Below, piece by piece: positions 6,778 to 19,237 of a stretch of 64,000 bases of DNA (the stretch's first letter is position 1; every line of letters starts with the position of its first letter). This stretch comes from Cyprinodon diabolis (lineage: Eukaryota; Chordata; Actinopteri; Cyprinodontiformes; Cyprinodontidae). Both the position numbers and the translations under genes were made by a program. The notes beneath the pieces were generated by a model. That model searched no databases. It was not told where the DNA came from and was given only the letters and a program-made list of their open reading frames with translations. The stretch is from positions 186,001 through 250,000 of the forward strand of contig JARPUW010000267.1 in NCBI GenBank assembly GCA_030533445.1. The letters are read 5' to 3'.

Positions 6778-9673
6778 GCCGTTCTTCCCATACAAAAAAG
6801 CCTGGGAAGAAGAAACCAATAGTGAGTGCAGCTGTTGTCTGTGTCAGTGAGAGGCTCGTTAAGCGTTGTCAAGGTTACCAAGCTTCAAACAGATTTTACC
6901 TCTGCTGTTTTAAACAGCACATATTAATCTAATGGAGGGTGAAAGGACTGATTTAACATTGGGAAATGGATACTATATGACTGCTGTCCATGACACTTCC
7001 CTTGCCACTCAGCACTGATAGACTTTCAAAATAAGACTCCAGGGACCCTACAAAATAAAAGCCTCTATATTTTTTACATATATTTATTGCCCTATATGGC
7101 TCAACATTATGACCCAAACTCAACCCCGTTTTAGAGAATAGACTCTAGGAGACTGTTTAAAACACACCCTATAGCAAATTTCAAAATAAAAGCCTCCCAT
7201 TTCCGCTTCATCTACTGCCCTAATAACATGGAAAAAGAGTGATTTAACGATTGGAAAGTAATCAACTATCATTGACGGGTCTGAACATTTTCTATAAACA
7301 CAACTCTGTTGGACTTTCAAAATAAGACTCCAGGGACCCTACAAAATAAAAGCCTCTAGATTATACTAATGCATTAATTGATGCAAATGGCTCAACATTA
7401 TGACCCAAACTCTTCCAGGTTGTTTTTATTAGACTCTAGTGACCTTTTCAAAACACACCCAGAGCAAATTTCACAATAAAAGTCTCCCATTTACTCTGTA
7501 ATACAGCAACTATTCACCTAATAACATGGAAAACCAGTGATTTCACATTTGGAAATGGATTCTATATCACTGCTGGGCGTGACCCATCTTTTGATGCACA
7601 TTCATGATAGACTTTCAAAATAAGACTACAAGGACTCTACAGAATAAAAGCCTCTTCCTTATACACACTTATACATTCTGGCATATTGCTCATTGCCATT
7701 GGTGATTTCATCACTGCAATGGCTCTTAGAAGGCGGGCGGAGCCCGCCAATGGTAACAGGCGGGCGGAGCCCGCCAAAGGTGATTACATCACTGCAATGG
7801 CTCTTAGCAGGCGGGCGGAGCCCGCCATTGGTGATTTCATCACTGCAATGGCTCTTAGAAGGCGGGCAGAGCCCGCCATTGGTGATTTTTTTCTTCACTG
7901 AGATGGATCCCAGAAGGCGGGCGAAGCCCGCAAACTGGGCTTTACCCACTGTGTTTCAATATGGACAACCCATATTACCCTTGTGCATCATACGCTGTGC
8001 ACGTCTATTTCCCAGATTTCAGCACAAGTGGCACACAGCTCTCTTTGCCCATAAACTTGCCCTCTTTCCTTCCCTCAGCAGCCCTCAAAGGCGTAAGCAG
8101 TTGGTCTGGGGAGCCCCGAAGTCACTTGCCAGGGCCGTATTGGCCCGGTTCCCCAGACGGGCAGTAGGTGGCCCCCCTCAAAATTTCTTTAGAAATTTTC
8201 TAGTTATTATAATTCTCCCGTATACCCAAAACTTCGGCACGTAACTAGTCCCGCACGGTTTGGCGGATCGGGCCCAAAGTTGGCACACGCGTTGGGACCA
8301 ATGGGGTGATGTGTGCTTGTATAAAACTTTCTCATTAGTCCGAAGGTTTGCGAATTATTAGCGAAAACGTCGCAAAAAAATCCCATAGGAAATGAATGGG
8401 AAGAGGTAAAAAAAAGCATAAAAAACAGCACTTCACTGTGTCGGCATACATTCACCTAGAAAAACAGTTTGAAGCTCAGTTTGTAGATAAATCCTTCCTC
8501 TATTTAAAACTGAAGACGGTATGTTGATAACTGCTACGGTTTTTGTATAATCAGACCTCAAGCGCCACAAAGTTTTAGCAAAATCCAGCCTGCTAGAGTG
8601 GAGCAACTGAAAAGCTAGAGTGTGAGGCAGGCGTTTTTTAAACACAAAATAACATTTTAAACTCGCCCTCACGGCCACATATTTATAGCTAGAGTCACCA
8701 TTTTTGGTCAGTTTGTAGACTGAAATCTCTGGACCCACACAATATCTTCGGAATTACGGTAGGATTAATACTTTTCCTTAAAAACCCTCCAGACCGACCT
8801 AAAGTCGATGAAAATCAGAGCCGTTTTTCATTGGTTTTGGAGCAGAAGAGGGGAGAAAAACGAATCAGACTATGTGTTTTAAACTCGTCATAAATATTTT
8901 TCTGAATGACACACATACACCAAAGTTGGCATAGTTGGAGTCGAAGGATGGCTGACGCTCACGGTGAAAGAATTTTTTGAATAACTCATACGGTTTTTGC
9001 TCAGCAGTCGTTTGTTCGGAGGACATTTTAAGCACCTCAAAGCTGGGTGAGTGACCTGCTGCAGCTAGCTCAATTAGAAGCTCATGTGTGACGAAACGTT
9101 TTTTCTTTTTCTTTCTCTTCCCATTCAGGTTGTAGATGACCTACAGCCATGAAAGTTACTCCAATTGAAGACAAGATATAGCTGTCGCTTAGATAAAAAT
9201 AATTTTTGAGATACCTTTTATGGTTTTTACTCAGCAGTCGTTTGTTCGGAGGGGTGCTTTAGCAGCTGAAAGGTGAGTGAGAGTGAGGTCCTGCAGTTAA
9301 AAGAAAGGGAGGAGCAGGTGGGCCAACCATTTTGTTTTTGCTTCGTTTTGGGTTGTGAAAGACCTACAGACATGAAGGTTACCCCAGTCTGAGACAAAGG
9401 ATAGATGTTGCTTTCACTGAAAGAATTTTTCAGATACCTTTTACGGTTTTTGCTCAGCAGTCGTTTGTTCGGAGGGTAAGCACCTGGAAGCTAGCTGACA
9501 GTTAGCTTCTGCAGCAGCCTGCTAGAGTGCAGCTGCTGAAATCTTAGTGTGAGGCGGCCATTTTTTTAAGATCAAACATCTTATTCTCGCCCTCACGGCC
9601 ACATATTTGGAGCTACAGTCACCATTTTTGGTCAGTTTGTAGACTGAAACCTCTGGACTCACACAATGTCTTC
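6508..9673 (+). repeat. Macrosatellite unit 3 (3166 bp)
   Basis: No ~70 bp minisatellite. The first two thirds carry a private variant set shared with unit 7: GACATACATAC near 6666, one C lost in ACACCCAGAG near 7455, GATGGATCCCAG near 7903 and a damaged last hairpin arm. The last third (CACCTCAAAGCTGGGTGAGTG near 9034) instead matches unit 12. This is a clear mosaic. Confidence 0.95.
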
Positions 9674-12600
9674 AGAATTACGGTAGGATTAATACTTTTC
9701 CTTAAAAACCCTCCAGACCAACCTAAAGTCGATGAGAGTTTCAGCCTTTCTCTATTCTTTTTGAGCTGAAGATGGGAGAGAAACGAATCAGACTATGTGT
9801 TTTCAACTCGTCATAAATATTTTTCTGTATGACACACATACACCAAAGTTGGTATAGTTGGAGTCGAAGGATTGCTGATGCTCATGGTGAAAATGTTTTT
9901 TGAATAACTCATACGGTTTTTGATCAGTAGTCGTTTGTTCGGTGCCGTTCTTCCCATACAAAAAAGCCTGGGAAGAAGAAACCAATAGTGAGTGCAGCTG
10001 TTGTCTGTGTCAGTGAGAGGCTCCTTAAGCGTTGTCAAGGTTACCAAGCTTCAAACAGATTTTACCTCTGCTGTTTTAAAAAGCACATATTAATCTAATG
10101 GAGGGTGAAAGGACTGATTTAACATTGGGAAATGGATACTATATGACTGCTGTCCATGACACTTCCCATGACACTCAACCCTGATAGACTTTCAAAATAA
10201 GACTCCAGGGACCCTACAAAATAAAAGCCTCTATATTTTTTACATATATTTATTGCCCTATATGGCTCAACATTATGACCCAAACTCAACCCCGTTTTAG
10301 AGAATAGACTCTAGGAGACTGTTTAAAACACACCCTATAGCAAATTTCAAAATAAAAGCCTCCCATTTCCGCTTCATCTACTGCCCTAATAACATGGAAA
10401 AAGAGTGATTTAACGATTGGAAAGTAATCAACTATCATTGACGGGTCTGAACATTTTCTATAAACACAACTCTGTTGGACTTTCAAAATAAGACTCCAGG
10501 GACCCTAAAAAATAAAAGCCTCTAGATTATACTAATGCATTAATTGATGCAAATGGCTCAACAATATGACCCAAACTCTTCCAGGTTGTTTTTATTAGAC
10601 GCTAGTGACCTTTTCAAAACACACCCCAGAGCAAATTTCACAATAAAAGTCTCCCATTTACTCTGTAATTCAGCAACTATTCAACTAATAACATGGAAAA
10701 CCAGTGATTTATCATTTGGAAATGGATTCTATATCACTGCTGGGCGTGACCCATCTTTTGATGCACATTCATGATAGACTTTCAAAATAAGACTACAAGG
10801 ACTCTACAGAATAAAAGCCTCTTCCTTATACACACTCATACATTCTGGCATATTGCTCATTGCCATTGGTGATTTCATCACTGCAATGGCTCTTAGAAGG
10901 CGGGCGGAGCCCGCCAATGGTAACAGGCGGGCGGAGCCTGCCAAAGGTGAATACATCACTGCAATGGCTCTTAGCAGGCGGGCGGAGCCCGCCATTGGTG
11001 ATTTCATCACTGCAATGGCTCTTAGAAGGCGGGCAGAGCCCGCCATTGGTGATTTTTTTCTTCACTGAGATGGCTCCTAGCAGACGGGCGAAGCCCGCCA
11101 ACTGGGCTTTACCCACTGTGTTTCAATATGGACAACCCATATTACCCTTGTGCATCATACGCTGTGCACGTCTATTTCCCAGATTTCAGCACAAGTGGCA
11201 CACAGCTCTCTTTGCCCATGAACTTGCCCTCTTTCCTTCCCTCAGCAGCCCTCAAAGGCGTAAGCAGTTGGTCTGGGGAGCCCCGACGTCACTTGCCAGG
11301 GCCGTATTGGCCCGGTTCCCCAGACGGGCAGTAGGTGGCCCCCCTCAAAATTTCTTTAGAAATTTTCTAGTTATTATAATTCTCCCGTATACCCAAAACT
11401 TCGGCGCGTAACTAGTCCCGCACGGTTTGGCGGATCGGGCCCAAAGTTGGCACACGCGTCGGGACCAATGGGGTGATGTGTGCTTGTATAAAACTTTCTC
11501 ATTAGTCCGAAGGTTTGCGAATTATTAGCGAAAACGTCGCAAAAAAATCCCATAGGAAATGAATGGGGAGAGGAAAAAAAAAGCATAAAAAACAGCACTT
11601 CACTGTGTCGGCATACATTCACCTAGAAAAACAGTTTGAAGCTCAGTTTGTAGATAAATCCTTCGTCTATTTAAAACTGAAGACGGTATGTTGATAACTG
11701 CTACGGTTTTTCTATAATCAGACCTCAAGCGCCACAAAGTTTTAGCAAAATCCAGCCTGCTAGAGTGGAGCAACTGAAAAGCTAGAGTGTGAGGCAGGCA
11801 TTTTTTAAACACAAAAAAACATTTTAAACTCGCCCTCACGGCCACATATTTATAGCTAGAGTCACCATTTTTGGTCAGTTTGTAGACTGAAATCTCTAGA
11901 CCCACACAATATCTTCGGAATTACGGTAGGATTAATACTTTTCCTTAAAAACCCTCCAGACCGACCTAAAGTCGATGAAAATCAGAGCCGTTTTTCATTG
12001 GTTTTGGAGCAGAAGAGGGGAGAAAAACGAATCAGGCTATGTGTTTTAAACTCGTCATAAATATTTTTCTGAATGACACACATACACCAAAGTTGGCATA
12101 GTTGGAGTCGAAGGATGACTGACGCTCACGGTGAAAAATTTTTTTGAATAACTCATACGGTTTTTGCTCAGCAGTCGTTTGTTCGGAGGACATTTTAAGC
12201 ACCTGAAAGCTGAGTGACAGTGACCTGCTGCAGCTAGCTCAATTAGAAGCTTAGGTGTGATGAAACGTTTTTTCTTTTTCTTTCTCTTCCCATTCAGTTT
12301 GTAGATGACCTACAGCCATGAAAGTTACTCCAATTGAAGACAAGATATAGCTGTCGCTTAGATAAAAAGAATTTTTCAGATACCTTTTACGGTTTTTACT
12401 CAGCAGTCGTTTGTTCGGAGGGGTGCTTTAGCAGCTAAAAGGTGAGTGAGAGTGAGGTCCTGCAGTTCAAACAAAGGGAGGAGCAGGTGGGCCAACCATT
12501 TTGTTTGTGCTTCGTTTTGGGTTGTGAAAGACCTACAGACATGAAGGTTACCCCAGTCTGAGACAAAGGATAGATGTTGCTTTCACTGAAAGAATTTTTC

Positions 12601-12842
12601 AGATACCTTTTACGGTTTTTGCTCAGCAGTCGTTTGTTCGGAGGGTAAGCACCTGGAAGCTAGCTGACAGTTAGCTTCTGCAGCAGCCTGCTAGAGTGCA
12701 GCTGCTGAAATCTTAGTGTGAGGCGGCCATTTTTTTAAGATCAAACATCTTATTCTCGCCCTCACGGCCACATATTTGGAGCTACAGTCACCATTTTTGG
12801 TCAGTTTGTAGACTGAAACCTCTGGACTCACACAATGTCTTT
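9674..12842 (+). repeat. Macrosatellite unit 4 (3169 bp)
   Basis: The unit landmark is mutated at its first base (AGAATTACGG). There is no ~70 bp minisatellite. It has five GC hairpins, two with arm mismatches (GCCTGCC near 10935 and AGACGGGC near 11082), so hairpin arms are not strictly maintained. GGCTCCTTAAG near 10019 is shared with unit 15. Confidence 0.95.
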
Positions 12843-15800
12843 GGAATTACGGTAGGATTAATACTTTTCCTTAAAAACCCTCCAGACCAACCTAAAGTCT
12901 ATGAGAGTTTCAGCCTTTCTCTATTCTTTTTGAGCTGAAGATGGGAGAGAAACGAATCAGACTATGTGTTTTCAACTCGTCATAAATATTTTTCTGAATG
13001 ACACACATACACCAAAGTTGGTATAGTTGGAGTCGAAGGATTGCTGATGCTCATGGTGAAAATGTTTTTTGAATAACTCCTACGGTTTTTGATCAGTAGT
13101 CGTTTGTTCGGTGCCGTTCTTCCCATACAAAAAAGCCTGGGAAGAAGAAACCAATAGTGAGTGCAGCTGTTGTCTGTGTCAGTGAGAGGCTCGTTAAGCG
13201 TTGTCAAGGTTACCAAGCTTCAAACAGATTTTACCTCTGCTGTTTTAAACAGCACATATTAATCTAATGGAGGGTGAAAGGACTGATTTAACATTGGGAA
13301 ATGGATACTATATGACTGCTGTCCATGACACTTCCCTTGCCACTCAGCACTGATAGACTTTCAAAATAAGACTCCAGGGACCCTACAAAATAAAAGCCTC
13401 TATATTTTTTACATATATTTATTGCTCTTTATGGCTCAACATTATGACCCAAACTCAACCCCGTTTTAGAGAATAGACTCTAGGAGACTGTTTAAAACAC
13501 ACCCTATAGCAAATTTCAAAATAAAAGCCTCCCATTTCCGCTTCATCTACTGCCCTAATAACATGGAAAAAGAGTGATTTAACGATTGGAAAGTAATCAA
13601 CTATCATTGACGGGTCTGAACATTTTCTATAAACACAACTCTGTTGGACTGTCAAAATAAGACTCCAGGGACCCTACAAAATAAAAGCCTCTAGATTATA
13701 CTAATGCATTAATTGATGCAAATGCTTCAACATTATGACCCAAACTCTTCCAGGTTGTTTTTATTAGACTCTAGTGACCTTTTCAAAACACACCCCGGAG
13801 CAAATTTCACAATAAAAGTCTCCCATTTACTCTGTAATACAGCAACTATTCACCTAATAACATGGAAAACCAGTGATTTAACATTTGGAAATGGATTCTA
13901 TATCACTGCTGGGCGTGACCCATCTTTTGATGCACATTCATGATAGACTTTCAAAATAAGACTACAAGGACTCTACAGAATAAAAGCCTCTTCCTTATAC
14001 ACACTCATACATTCTGGCATATTGCTCATTGCCATTGGTGATTTCATAACTGCAATGGCTCTTAGAAGGCGGGCGGAGCCCGCCAATGGTAACAGGCGGG
14101 CGGAGCCCGCCAAAGGTGATTACATCACTGCAATGGCTCTTAGCAGGCGGGCGGAGCCCGCCATTGGTGATTTCATCACTGCAATGGCTCTTAGAAGGCG
14201 GGCGGAGCCCGCCATTGGTGATTTCATCACTCTAATGGCTCTTAGAAGGCGGGCAGAGCCCGCCATTGGTGATTTTTTTCTTCACTGAGATGGCTCCTAG
14301 CAGGCGGGCAAAGCCCGCCAACTGGGCTTCACCCACTGTGTTTCAATATGGACAACCCATATTACCCTTGTGCATCATACGCTGTGCACGTCTATTTCCC
14401 AGATTTCAGCACAAGTGGCACACAGCTCTCTTTGCCCATGAACTTGCCCTCTTTCCTTCCCTCAGCAGCCCTCAAAGGCGTAAGCAGTTGGTCTGGGGAG
14501 CCCCGACGTCACTTGCCAGGGCCGTATTGGCCCGGTTCCCCAGACGGGCAGTAGGTGGCCCCCCTCAAAATTTCTTTAGAAATTTTCTAGTTATTATAAT
14601 TCTCCCGTATACCCAAAACTTCGGCGCGTAACTAGTCCCGCACGGTTTGGCGGATCGGGCCCAAAGTTGGCACACGCGTCGGGACCAATGGGGTGATGTG
14701 TGCTTGTATAAAACTTTCTCATTAGTCCGAAGGTTTGCGAATTATTAGCGAAAACGTCGCAAAAAAATCCCATAGGAAATGAATGGGGAGAGGAAAAAAA
14801 AAGCATAAAAAACAGCACTTCACTGTGTCGGCATACATTCACCTAGAAAAACAGTTTGAAGCTCAGTTTGTAGATAAATCCTTCGTCTATTTAAAACTGA
14901 AGACGGTATGTTGATAACTGCTACGGTTTTTGTATAATCAGACCTCAAGCGCCACAAAGTTTTAGCAAAATCCAGCCTGCTAGAGTGGAGCAACTGAAAA
15001 GCTAGAGTGTGAGGCAGGCGTTTTTTGAACACAAAAAAACATTTTAAACTCGCCCTCAAGGCCACATATTTATAGCTAGAGTCACCATTTTTGGTCAGTT
15101 TGTAGACTGAAATCTCTGGACCCACACAATATCTTCGGAATTACGGTAGGATTAATACTTTTCCTTAAAAACCCTCCAGACCGACCTAAAGTCGATGAAA
15201 ATCAGAGCCGTTTTTCATTGGTTTTGGAGCAGAAGAGGGGAGAAAAACGAATCAGACTATGTGTTTTCAACTCGTCATAAATATTTTTCTGAATGACACA
15301 CATACACCAAAGTTGGCATAGTTGGAGTCGAAGGATGACTGACGCTCACGGTGAAAACTTTTTTTGAATAACTCATACGGTTTTTGCTCAGCAGTCGTTT
15401 GTTCGGAGGACATTTTAAGCACCTGAAAGCTGAGTGACAGTGACCTGCTGCAGCTAGCTCAATTAGAAGCTTAGGTGTGATGAAACGTTTTTTCTTTTTC
15501 TTTCTCTTCCCATTCAGTTTGTAGATGACCTACAGCCATGAAAGTTACTCCAATTGAAGACAAGATATAGCTGTCGCTTAGATAAAAAGAATTTTTCAGA
15601 TACCTTTTACGGTTTTTACTCAGCAGTCGTTTGTTCGGAGGGGTGCTTTAGCAGCTAAAAGGTGAGTGAGAGTGAGGTCCTGCAGTTCAAACAAAGGGAG
15701 GAGCAGGTGGGCCAACCATTTTGTTTGTGCTTCGTTTTGGGTTGTGAAAGACCTACAGACATGAAGGTTACCCCAGTCTGAGACAAAGGATAGATGTTGC

Positions 15801-16062
15801 TTTCACTGAAAGAATTTTTCAGATATCTTTTACGGTTTTTGCTCAGCAGTCGTTTGTTCGGAGGGTAAGCACCTGGAAGCTAGCTGACAGTTAGCTTCTG
15901 CAGCAGCCTGCTAGAGTGCAGCTGCTGAAATCTTAGTGTGAGGCGGCCATTTTTTTAAGATCAAACATCTTATTCTCGCCCTCACGGCCACATATTTGGA
16001 GCTACAGTCACCATTTTTGGTCAGTTTGTAGACTGAAACCTCTGGACTCACACAATGTCTTC
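12843..16062 (+). repeat. Macrosatellite unit 5 (3220 bp)
   Basis: Longer than the 3168-bp baseline by about one 51-bp hairpin period. It has six GC hairpins and no ~70 bp minisatellite. Its J1 region reads GTGAAAACTTTTTTTG, a variant shared with units 9 and 11. Confidence 0.95.
14068..14319 (+). repeat. GC-hairpin minisatellite, six copies (unit 5)
   Basis: Highest hairpin count in the window. One 51-bp module is added relative to unit 2. Loops in order are GGA, GGA, GGA, GGA, AGA and AAA, all with intact arms. The extra module carries CTCTAATGG where its neighbours have CTGCAATGG. Confidence 0.9.
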
Positions 16063-19000
16063 GGAATTACGGTAGGATTAATACTTTTCCTTAAAAACCC
16101 TCCAGACCAACCTAAAGTCGATGAGAGTTTCAGCCTTTCTCTATTCTTTTTGAGCTGAAGATGGGAGAGAAACGAATCAGACTATGTGTTTTCAACTCGT
16201 CATAAATATTTTTCTGAATGACACACATACACCAAAGTTGGTATAGTTGGAGTCGAAGGATTGCTGATGCTCATGGTGAAAATGTTTTTTGAATAACTCA
16301 TACGGTTTTTGATCAGTAGTCGTTTGTTCGGTGCCGTTCTTCCCATACAAAAAAGCCTGGGAAGAAGAAACCAATAGTGAGTGCAGCTGTTGTCTGTGTC
16401 AGTGAGAGGCTCGTTAAGCGTTGTCAAGGTTACCAAGCTTCAAACAGATTTTACCTCTGCTGTTTTAAACAGCACATATTAATCTAATGGAGGGTGAAAG
16501 GACTGATTTAACATTGGGAAATGGATACTATATGACTGCTGTCCATGACACTTCCCTTGCCACTCAGCACTGATAGACTTTCAAAATAAGACTCCAGGGA
16601 CCCTACAAAATAAAAGCCTCTATATTTTTTACATATATTTATTGCCCTATATGGCTCAACATTATGACCCAAACTCAACCCCGTTTTAGAGAATAGACTC
16701 TAGGAGACTGTTTAAAACACACCCTATAGCAAATTTCAAAATAAAAGCCTCCCATTTCCGCTTCATCTACTGCCCTAATAACATGGAAAAAGAGTGATTT
16801 AACGATTGGAAAGTAATCAACTATCATTGACGGGTCTGAACATTTTCTATAAACACAACTCTGTTGGACTTTCAAAATAAAACTCCAGCGACCCTACAAA
16901 ATCAAAGCCTCTAGATTATACTAATGCATTAATTGATGCAAATGGCTCAACATTATGACCCAAACTCTTCCAGGTTGTTTTTATTAGACTCTAGTGACCT
17001 TTTCAAAACACACCCCAGAGCAAATTTCACAATAAAAGTCTCCCATTTACTCTGTAATACAGCAACTATTCACCTAATAACATGGAAAACCAGTGATTTA
17101 ACATTTGGAAATGGTTTCCATATCACTGCTGGGCGTGACCCATCTTTTGATGCACATTCATGATAGACTTTCAAAATAAGACTACAAGGACTCTACAGAA
17201 TAAAAGCCTCTTCCTTATACACACTCATACATTCTGGCATATTGCTCATTGCCATTGGTGATTTCATCACTGCAATGGCTCTTAGAAGGCGGGCGGAGCC
17301 CGCCAATGGTAACAGGCGGGCGGAGCCCGCCAAAGGTGATTACATCACTGCAATGGCTCTTAGCAGGCGGGCGGAGCCCGCCATTGGTGATTTCATCACT
17401 GCAATGGCTCTTAGAAGGCGGGCAGAGCCCGCCATTGGTGATTTTTTTCTTCACTGAGATGGCTCCTAGCAGGCGGGCGAAGCCCGCCAACTGGGCTTTA
17501 CCCACTGTGTTTCAATATGGACAACCCATATTACCCTTGTGCATCATACTCTGTGCACGTCTATTTCCCAGATTTCAGCACAAGTGGCACACAGCTCTCT
17601 TTGCCCATGAACTTGCCCTCTTTCCTTCCCTCAGCAGCCCTCAAAGGCGTAAGCAGTTGGTCTGGGGAGCCCCGACGTCACTTGCCAGGGCCGTATTGGC
17701 CCGGTTCCCCAGACGGGCAGTAGGTGGCCCCCCTCAAAATTTCTTTAGAAATTTTTTTCTAGTTATTATTATAATTCTCCCGTATACCCAAAACTTCGGC
17801 GCGTAACTAGTCCCGCACGGTTTGGCGGATCGGGCCCAAAGTTGGCACACGCGTCGGGACCAATGGGGTGATGTGTGCTTGTATAAAACTTTCTCATTAG
17901 TCCGAAGGTTTGCGAATTATTAGCGAAAACGTCGCAAAAAAATCCCATAGGAAATGAATGGGGAGAGGAAAAAAAAAGCATAAAAAACAGCACTTCACTG
18001 TGTCGGCATACATTCACCTAGAAAAACAGTTTGAAGCTCAGTTTGTAGATAAATCCTTCGTCTATTTAAAACTGAAGACGGTATGTTGATAACTGCTACG
18101 GTTTTTGTATAATCAGACCTCAAGCGCCACAAAGTTTTAGCAAAATCCAGCCTGCTAGAGTGGAGCAACTGAAAAGCTAGAGTGTGAGGCAGGCGTTTTT
18201 TAAACACAAAAAAACATTTTAAACTCGCCCTCACGGCCACATATTTATAGCTAGAGTCACCATTTTTGGTCAGTTTGTAGACTGAAATCTCTGGACCCAC
18301 ACAATATCTTCGGAATTACGGTAGGATTAATACTTTTCCTTAAAAACCCTCCAGACCGACCTAAAGTCGATGAAAATCAGAGCTGTTTTTCATTGGTTTT
18401 GGAGCAGAAGAGGGGAGAAAAACGAATCAGACTATGTGTTTTAAACTCGTCATAAATATTTTTCTGAATGACACACATACACCAAAGTTGGCATAGTTGG
18501 AGTCGAAGGATGACTGACGCTCACGGTGAAAAAATTTTTTGAATAACTCATACGGTTTTTGCTCAGCAGTCGTTTGTTCGGAGGACATTTTAAGCACCTG
18601 AAAGCTGAGTGACAGTGACCTGCTGCAGCTAGCTCAATTAGAAGCTTAGGTGTGATGAAACGTTTTTTCTTTTTCTTTCTCTTCCCATTCAGGTTGTAGA
18701 TGACCTACAGCCATGAAAGTTACTCCAATCGAAGACAAGATATAGCTGTCGCTTAGATAAAAAGAATTTTTCAGATACCTTTTACGGTTTTTACTCAGCA
18801 GTCGTTTGTTCGGAGGGGTGCTTTAGCAGCTAAAAGGTGAGTGAGAGTGAGGTCCTGCAGTTAAAAGAAAGGGAGGAGCAGGTGGGCCAACCATTTTGTT
18901 TGTGCTTCGTTTTGGGTTGTGAAAGACCTACAGACATGAAGGTTACCCCAGTCTGAGACAAAGGATAGATGTTGCTTTCACTGAAAGAATTTTTCAGATA

Positions 19001-19237
19001 TCTTTTACGGTTTTTGCTCAGCAGTCGTTTGTTCGGAGGGTAAGCACCTGGAAGCTAGCTGACAGTTAGCTTCTGCAGCAGCCTGCTAGAGTGCAGCTGC
19101 TGAAATCTTAGTGTGAGGCGGCCATTTTTTTCAGATCAAACATTTTATTCTCGCCCTCACGGCCACATATTTGGAGCTACAGTCACCATTTTTGGTCAGT
19201 TTGTAGACTGAAACCTCTGGACTCACACAATGTCTTC
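16063..19237 (+). repeat. Macrosatellite unit 6 (3175 bp)
   Basis: No ~70 bp minisatellite. AAAACTCCAGCGACC with AATCAAAGCC near 16879-16909 and GGTTTCCATATCAC near 17113 are shared only with unit 10. AGAGCTGTTTTTC near 18380 is shared with unit 2. The right arm of the inner AT-rich inverted repeat has gained three T residues near 17753. Confidence 0.95.
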